Source: Lytechinus pictus | Lineage: Eukaryota; Echinodermata; Echinoidea; Temnopleuroida; Toxopneustidae | Assembly (NCBI RefSeq): GCF_037042905.1 | Contig: NW_026974141.1 | Coordinates: forward strand, 767,001-831,000 | DNA length: 64,000 nt | Direction: 5' to 3' | Shown here: positions 35,601 through 44,600 of the stretch, one piece after another | How positions within the stretch are numbered: the stretch's first letter is position 1 | Layout: each line of letters opens with the position of its first letter | Notes under the pieces: generated by a model | Database searches by the model: none | Told to the model about the DNA's origin: nothing | Seen by the model: the letters and a program-made list of their open reading frames with translations, nothing else | Position numbers and translations under genes: made by a program

Positions 35601-38600
35601 CGGTAACTGACAATACACATTAACATTTACCAGTGCTATATGATTTTCAGAGGCATAATTTTCTTGGTACTTATATGTAAGGCTTTTTAAAATCATAAAA
35701 GTTTCATAATACTTCACATTTTTAATTATCAAAAGATAAGAAATGTATGTTTTACTTACTCAGGGGGGGGGGGGGGTCATAGCAGCTACATGTTTTCCTA
35801 TAGTAATCTAATATTGCATTGACTGTACACATGGATTGTTCTGACTATACACCCATAATATATTCATCAGTTTCATATCGACTTTTTCCCCCTCCCCTCA
35901 AAAAAGGCAAAATGAATAAGGGTCTCCTCCCCTAGGCTACACGTACCCCTCCCCCGAATCTCATGCAGCCATGTAGTTTTATTGATTTCTATTCTTGTCA
36001 GTGCAAGCAATGCTTGTTCATATCTGTCGGATTTCAATTCTCTTCATAATTTGTTTAATCATTTTCTTTGCTAATTTCTTTTATAAGCTGTCAACAAAAA
36101 ATAAACTCCAGCTTCTAAACTGAAACTGAACTATTTGTAAATTAGTTTTAGTAGATCCATGCAACATTGATCAGAACTGTCAAATTTCACTTTTCATACA
36201 TACTTGTAAACCAAAAACAAATTGTATCACACATCCACACTACTACCAGGTATAAAAACCAGAAATTTACTTTTAGCGAGGCAATGCTCAAAAGAATCCT
36301 AGAAACTAAAAAAAGGGACCCTGGAAATCCCCTTCATCACAATGTTAAGCTTAAAAAATGTTGCAGATTTAGGCAACAGGTTGGGAAAAGTACCCCCTAC
36401 CCCCCCCCCCCCCCGAAAAAACAAACAAAAAATTGTCTGATACAAACAATTAGGTACTTGGTAAGTGCATGTACAAAACAATTTCATAGTAATTTTTGTT
36501 TGCACGATGGGAATGCAACTTCCTTCATAATTTCATATAGTATTCCTTGTGAACTATACCTTTTAAAAGTCAATAGCAAGCTCCTTCTGGTGTGACTTTT
36601 AAAGTGAAAGACTTAAATTACAAGTATATAATATTTCTTTACCATAAAATTGACCACATATTTGCATTTCAATATTGGTAACCAACGTTTTATCATGGTA
36701 ACTGACATTACATCTCGGTAACTGACATTACATTTTCCACTTGGTAACTGACATTACATATATTTAATGGTACCCTATGGCTTCATTGTTAATTGGTAAT
36801 CTTTAATTTTGGTGTAGAAGGGAGGGGTGTTACCTAGAGAGGAAATCTACCAAGTTTCATATAATATATCCTCTTTTCCAGGAAATGAGAAAAAAAAGTT
36901 CATGTTTCCGGTAACTGACATTACATACCATATCACATACTTCATCAATGTTTTTTTATCAGATGAATGAATTACTGGTGTTTCTTTCTGTGGGATTTTA
37001 AAAAGTGTTATAATAGCAAGCTAAATCACAGGCGAAAACATCATGATCAAACCTGTTCTTTAAAAATCTGTCAAAACAAAATATGTATCAATATACTATT
37101 TTCAACTCTAATTTGTATCCATACTTTGGCAGCCATTTTGAAATAAAAAATGGCTGCCAGAGTCGGAAAAAAAATTTGTCTCACAAACTTCAGGTCTTGT
37201 TTTATTAAAAAACATAAAGCATTTGACATGAATATCAACTTGATTTTTTCACCTCTGTGTCCATCTGTGGTGAAAATGCCCTAATGGATTCCCTTACATG
37301 TGACTGTCATTGTAATATTCTCTTCATATCTGTTCCTATGATGGTCATTATGAATTAGGCCATGGGTTGAAAGAAACGGGTCATGATTACACATTGATAT
37401 TGCACAAACTGTATGCGCGGAAGATGATAAATAACTTAAATCCTGGAATATCAATGTGCAGTTCTAATTTTGTGGAAGTTAGCGGATCAAAAAATTGTCT
37501 GCTTCTCAATTTGCTTCTCCACATCTGAAGCATGTTGATTGCAAGGCACATTCTGTTACAGGACATTAGCCAATAAAGCTCAAGACTAGGAAAAATGTTC
37601 CTAGTATGCAACAGTGATGACAATAAATCATTCCATTCAACTTAAGAATGATAACATTGTGATTATAAATGATCTCGTTAGTCTGAGTTGCGATCTTAAT
37701 ACTGTACTTGATGAAATCAGTCTTTTTTTTTTAGCCTCCCAACCCCCTGACTCTCCTCCCCTCATTCCAGTTGTAAAATCCATCAACATAACCAGGAATG
37801 TAAAAGTGCCTTGATGATGATGATGATGATGTTTTTAGAATAATAATCCTAATGTTTGTAGAATCATTTCTTTAGCATTTTCCTAAACCCCCTCCTAATC
37901 ATTATTCAGTCCCAAAATTAGGAGCATAGAATATCAATTTAATTTCATTTTCCTAAACACCCTCTCAATCAGGTCTTCACATTTGATGACTTGATCATGA
38001 CCCTATGTGCTTAGTTATAAACAGAATAATTTCATTGCATTTTCCCAAAACTCCTAAATCTTTGTTCAGGTCCTAAGTTTGAGCAGTTGATGACTCAGCT
38101 ACGGACCGAGTTCGAAGCTTCCCCTCCTCTGCAAGGAGCCTATACACCTCAGGTTGGTCAACTCTGTGCTGCTAAGTTTGCTCTAGATGGACAATGGTAT
38201 AGAGCGAAGGTTGAGAGAGTATCATCAAGGGACAAGGTCATTGTACTCTTCATTGACTTCGGAAATGTGAGTAGCTTCAAAGTAGACATTTACAGACCTG
38301 CCAACCAGTACGTTTTAGCCGTATTTAGTACGTTTTTGCAACCAAAATACGGCAGTACGTTTTTTCTTTGAAAAATACATTTTTTTTTTTTAAACTGAAT
38401 CGTAATTTATTGAGAAAAATAATCTCTTTATGTCTCTATTTCATTAAACGTGCACAGATATGGTTATTAGATCAATGTAATTTCAGGTAACTTGTTTTTT
38501 TTTCCAATCATTTTGTTCAAACCAGGGTGAAGATATACACATGTTTTAATGTTTTTTTTTTCATCTGCAAGAGCAGTGCGCATTTTAGCTTGCATGCAGC

Positions 38601-41600
38601 TTGAGCGCCGCGATGAGCGAGTGCGCCAAGCATTTTATTATGAAATACACTTTTTTGGGGAAAAATACAGTTTTTTTTATCACAGAATACAGTTTTTCAT
38701 TCCCAGAGGTTGGCAGGTCTGCATTTAGACCCGTATTCCGAAGTCGGGTTTAACTTAAACTCTGGTTTCAAGTTGTGGTTGGATAGCCGATTGTGACATA
38801 AATTCTAACAGAAGAGGTTCAATACATCAACTAATTTGACTCTCAAATCATTATCAACTGTCTGGGAAAGAGTAATGAGATATTTGTCTTCACCATTAAA
38901 GAATTAAAGTAAAAGCAGAGTAAACATAAGAAACAGGGAATGTAAACAAATTTTGTCAATTTTTGGCTTTCCAAAATTTTATTCAAAGTTAGACCACTGT
39001 CTAAGTTAAACCGGACTTCGGAATATGGGCCCTAGAATTTAACTATCTATTGGTGCTTTGCAAAAAATAAATCAAATTGTGCGTTTTGTTAAACTTACTA
39101 CAAAGTGTAAAATGCAGGGTTTTGGAAATAGATTGAAAACCAGGATGTAGGGAACTCCATAACTAACTGGCAACAGAGTGAAAACAAAGGTTTTGAGTCC
39201 CACCTACCAAAATAAAAAAAACATCTATTTTGGTAAAAAAATATTTTGTTACATTTGGACACAAAGCTGTGAAGCACATTCAAAACAAACAGTTTGAGAA
39301 TTAATCTGCATTCGCAACGGTCCGGTAAATGGGTGACAATTAACTGCATACACAGTATGCATGCACATGAGGTTCACATCAAAATTAGATTAAAACCATC
39401 ATACAATGTGCATGTGCATGCTTTGCAACATGCATGATTCTAAGCGTGCATTATTTTTATTTGACCCACATAGACCGTTTTGAACATAGCATGTTTGGAC
39501 AGGTCGGTGAAATATACGATAGTTTTTCCCTATTTTTTTTCTCCATCCGGAACTTCTCGTGGCCCACTTGAGAGAGCTTCACGGCCCATCAGTTGAGAAG
39601 CAATGATCATGATCATGCTTTAATTCTATAGTGAACCCACTTTATCTAAATTCTTGAGACAGAAATCAAGGTCTGAAAGGGGAGGGGGGGGGGGGCACCA
39701 AAGTGTCTCAGCCCTGAAACACCAATATAAATGAGTGCTCCACTGTCTTTTGATGTACTAAAAAACATGCATAATTATAGGCCTAAGATCAACTCCTATT
39801 TTGAATTGTTACGACAAATGATTTCTTGGGATCACAGACATCTTTTCGACCTTGGCATAATTCAACTTTGAAGATGCAGATATCACATACTTTGCATGGT
39901 CTCATCTGCTTTGCTTTGTCAATTGTTAGAGCCATAGAAGGTTGACATATAACTGATTGTCTTACATTATTCTTTTTACAGCGTGAGCTGGTTCCATCCA
40001 CGAGTCTAGCAAGTCTACCCCCTGGTTATCACACACAGGCTCCTCAGGCACAGAAATACCATCTAGCATGTGTACAATTACCAAAAGATGTAAGTATTAA
40101 CCCTAAAAGAGCCAGGTTATTTGGACCCATCTCACAGCCGAGGGGGGGGGGGGGGGCGGATTCCGCCTCCCCCTGAGATCTCGGCCGTCGATAGGACGAG
40201 CGCCGTGAAAATTTGCACAGTGTGCGATAAAATCTACAAGGCTGTATGATTAATTTTTCTGAAAAAATAAGATCTTTTTAAAATTAATTAAGTATGCTAA
40301 TTTATGCATGAAATAAAACATTTTCTCTAATTAACTTATTATGGCCCCAAAATTGCTAATTTTTTATTCACAGACTCTTTGTAGGATTCTGATCAAATGT
40401 ACATAAACAAAATTTGGAATCACAAATTTTTTCTTATGGTTTTTACTGTTTTTAAAATTTCGTATGTATTTCTTTGTTTTTTTACTCTCTGTTTTTTATT
40501 GTTTTTTTGATGGAAATTGTTGCAGACTTGATTCGGATCATAAACAAGACAAAATTAATTTTAATCAGTAAAAGTAGAAATAATGATACATTTATGAATT
40601 TTGGCTAAATACACGATTTGCATTGGATTTGTACATGAATTCACGTTTATGAGCAATTTTGGGCCTGACATGCACTTACATAATGTTGTGTAATTTCGTA
40701 ACTGCGTACCCGAGACTCGAGATTTGAAAGTAAAAAGTCAGTGAGCAGCGCGGTCAAAAAATTTCGCGTGGCGGATTAATCGCGAAAAATGTCAAGGGGA
40801 TGGGGCGGATTCCGCCCCCCGGGCCTTTTAGGGTTAAATAATATTAATAATGTGTTCCATTGGTATAGTGCAGCTACTATAATTGCATATGTTCTACTGC
40901 GCTTGATACTTGGTATCGTGTTATTACCCCAGCTGTAGCTGAGAGGCCTCATAGGTGCTAAAGCATTCAAGGAATAAATCCTACCGGGTACCCATTCACC
41001 TCTCCTGGGTCGAGTGCAGCACAATGTGGGTGAATTTCTTGCTGAAGGAAAATACGCTATGGCTGGGGTTCGAACCCACGTCCCTCTGATTGAAAGACGA
41101 GAGTCGTAACCACTTGACCACAATGCCCCCACATTATTATGAAAAAATGATAATAATCCGCTTTTATAATATAAGAATTATGTAAATGTGTATAGCTGTC
41201 TTTTATATGGATACATTCAACTGTGCAAAGAGTTCTTTCAATTAATTCTACAAAGCTTTTTGTATACTGAAGAATTTAAATTTAGATTTAATCCTATGTA
41301 GGCTGGGGTATTGTTGGGAGATCATATGGCCGTCAACCGCATGATCGTGCCAAAAATTGGCACGCATGTTGCTTGGGACATAGCCTTCAAAATTCTTGTT
41401 TATTTCATGGAAATTGCTATTGATGAGTTATGCTAATTAATGCATAATTAGCATGCAAAATCATACTTTTGCTTGCACTAAATAAGCAAGTATTTGTATC
41501 CTTATTTTTTATGTTTGTGCCTTATAGGAAGAGAACTTTCTGGATGCCATAGAAGCAGTACAGTCTACCATCTTAAACAACACCTACTTGGCCAATGTGG

Positions 41601-44600
41601 AGTACAAGAACGGAACATTAGAGTATGTCACTCTACTCACGCCAGAGAAGAAGGAAGATGTGGTGGAAGGCTTACTCAAAGAAGGCCTGATCCTTGCTGA
41701 GATGAGAAGAGAGAAACGATTAGCCAAGCTTGTCTCAGAATACGCCAAAGCTCAAGAAGAAGCCAAGAAAGCCCATGTAAGTTTTTTTTAAAGGAATTGT
41801 GAATGGTTCTTATCATGACTCTTTTCTTTCTACCTCTTCTTTCACTGTCTCCCCTCTCTTTCTGTTTCTCTCTCTCTCTAATTTATGTGTATACATATGT
41901 GTGTTTATTGTTACATATATATTTTAATGTATAATCTATAATGTTAACTTCAAATGTATAGTGTATGTTGGGACCCTGCTTACAAGCACTGTGCTTAGTA
42001 TGGGTATCCCTCCATTTTAACCCTCAATCTCCCGGGGTATTTTGATTCTTGTCATTCCCGGGGGGGGGCCATTATGGCCCCCCCTTAAGATCTCGGCCGC
42101 TGATCGCTCGAGCGACGCAAAAATTTGCACGCTGGTTGTGTGCGATGTAATCTACAAGGCTGTATGGTAAAATTTTCCAAAATAATGAGATTTTATTTTA
42201 TATGAATTAATTATGCTAATTTATGCATAAATCATACTTTTTGCTCTAATTCACTAAATAAAGCTCCTAGAATGCTAATTTTTGGTTAAAATATTCTTTG
42301 TAGCATTCTTAACAATCGCAATTAAAAAAAACTTCAGTTTGGAAATCAATTTCTTATGTATTTTATTGTTTTATGAATTTCTTATGTATTTCCTTTTTTT
42401 TTTTTACTTTTTGTTTTTTTATTGTTTTTTCAATGGAAATCGTTCCAGACTTAATTCTGATCATAAGCAAGGCAAAATTAATTAAATTCAATCAGTAAAA
42501 GTAGAAATAATGATACATTTATGAATTTTGGCTAAATACACAATTTGCATTGGATTTGTACATGAAATCACGTTTGTGAGCAATTTTGGGTCTGACATGC
42601 ACTTACATAATGTTGCGTAATGTCGTAACCGCGTATCCGGTCGTCACAAATTTGGTCTCAAAATTTGCGCGAGACTTGAAAGTAAAAAGTCAGTGAGCGG
42701 CGAGGTCAAAAAAAATTGCGCAGCGGATATATCGCGAAAATTGTCGAGGGGGGGGCCATTATGGCCCCCCCCCGGGAGAATTAGGGTTAAACAATATGTA
42801 TTTGTATTTCATGTCAGATTTTCTATGCTCATATTTAAAGATGGTAAATAAATTGAAAGGGAAGTGTGATTCTACCAAAGTAGAATCTCTTCGGACCAAG
42901 GTAATCTGTCCCACATGGATGAAATGTCATGAACAACATGTTTTTGCAGTTTTCTGGTCTGAAATGATGCTTCCAGTTAGGTGACAATTTGACCTATGGA
43001 AAGTACCTAGACACCTGTAGAGTCTACTGTATTTCACTGCCCCCCCCCCCATTGCTCTGGAACAGAAGGGTGTATTTTATCCTTCTCCGACCCTAATGTC
43101 TCACAGCTTTCATCAGGTAGTGGGACCACCACCTATTTGCACTTGTATGATATGTTGTGTATTTTTCCCCCTCTATGTAATGGATGTGAATGTGCCATCT
43201 TTAACCCTAAAAAGACTGGGGGGGGGGGGGGCTGATTCAGCCCCCCCCCCTCCACATTTTTCGCGATAAATCTGGAACGCAAAAAGCTGGCACCGCGCCA
43301 TTCCATGACTTTTTTCTTTCAAATCTTGCGCAACTTTTGAGACCAAATTTGCGATGCCCGGGTACGTGGTTCCGACATTACGCAACATTTTGTAAGTGCA
43401 TGTCGACCCGAAATTGCTCAAAAACGTGAATTTGTGTACAAATCCAATGCAAATTGTGTTTTTAGCCAAAATTCATAAATGTATCATTATTTTCAATTTT
43501 ACTAATCAAACTCAATTAATTTTATCTTGTTTATGGTCAGAATAAAGTAGCAGACGATTTCCATTGAAAAAACAATAAAAAACAAAATGTAGAAAAACAA
43601 TGAAATACATAAGAAATTTATAAAACAATAAAATACATAAGAAAAGAATTGTGATATTGAATTTTTTTAAGCGTACATTTGATCAGAATCCTACAAAGAG
43701 TCTGTGAATAAAAAATTAGCAGATTAGAGGCCTTAATATTTAGTTAATTAGAGCAAATCTTTTATTTTACGCATAAATTAGCGTAATTAATGAATTATGA
43801 GATTTTTCAGAAAATTTGATCCTACAGTCTTGGAGATTATGCCATGGGTAACGCACGTGCCAATTTTCGTCGCGATCGCGCGGTCGACGGCCGAGATCAT
43901 AGGGGGGGGGGCTGAATCAGCCCCCCCCCCCAGTCTTCTTAGGCATCAAAATAGCCCAGTCTATTTAGGGTTAATGTGCGAATAAAAATGATATATATAA
44001 TTAGAAGATTTAAGTTTAAAATCGGGGAAGAAAGAGTTGAAGGCTTATGGATCGTATCTCTAATCCAAAATTTGGGCGAATTTTGCTCAATTCACCATTC
44101 GAATTTGAAGGTAGCTTGGATCATTTGAAAGTGAACACCAAGGGGGTACTGGTCTGGGTGGATGGGGTTATAATAGGGTTAGCAGGATGTTGATTATGGG
44201 TTTCTTGTTATTCATGTGTAGAGATTCCTTCTCTAGTCAAGACCAGGGTCCTGTAACACATAGGTTAGCGATTAATCGTACGCTTGATTTTTACGATTGA
44301 TTGTACATTGTAGCCAAACCAATCAATTGTAGAAAAATGTTCTACGATCATTGCTAAGCCTTGTGTTACGGGCCCCTGGGGATGGTAATGAGGAACGAAA
44401 ATGCAACAGTGATGACAATAAATCATTCCATTCAACTTTAGAATGATAACATTGTGATTATAAATGATCTCGTTAGTCTGAGTTGCAATCTTGATACTGG
44501 ATAAAGATGAATCCTTTCCCTGATCAGAAATGATGAAATCCTTAGGCCCATCCCCACCCCCCCTCCTGGCATCCATTTTGATCCATTGAAATATTCCTGC

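Larger units (their letters stand above)
34249..36924 (+). repeat. Dispersed GGTAACTGACATTAC motif, eight copies
   Basis: Copies at 34249-34263, 34428-34442, 35392-35406, 35602-35616 (one mismatch), 36697-36711, 36717-36731, 36743-36757 and 36910-36924, all on the + strand. Several are spaced 170-210 bp apart once the nested MITE is removed. The spacers show only faint similarity, so the 15-mer is better conserved than its surroundings. Confidence 0.9.
33610..37600. mobile_element. ~4 kb long-TIR element in intron 16
   Basis: Left arm about 33610-34200 and right arm about 37270-37600 are diverged inverted copies. For example CAATCAACATGCTTCACATT pairs with the complement of ATCTGAAGCATGTTGATTG, and CCAGGATTTAAGT with ACTTAAATCCTGG. 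Between them lie eight copies of GGTAACTGACATTAC, a nested piggyBac-like MITE (34549-35321) and the repeat at 36265-36440. No transposase frame was found. Confidence 0.7.

Noticed and set aside
42282..42485. Open frame in intron 19
   Set aside because: Lies in a piggyBac-like MITE; the near-identical copy at 34549 breaks the frame.
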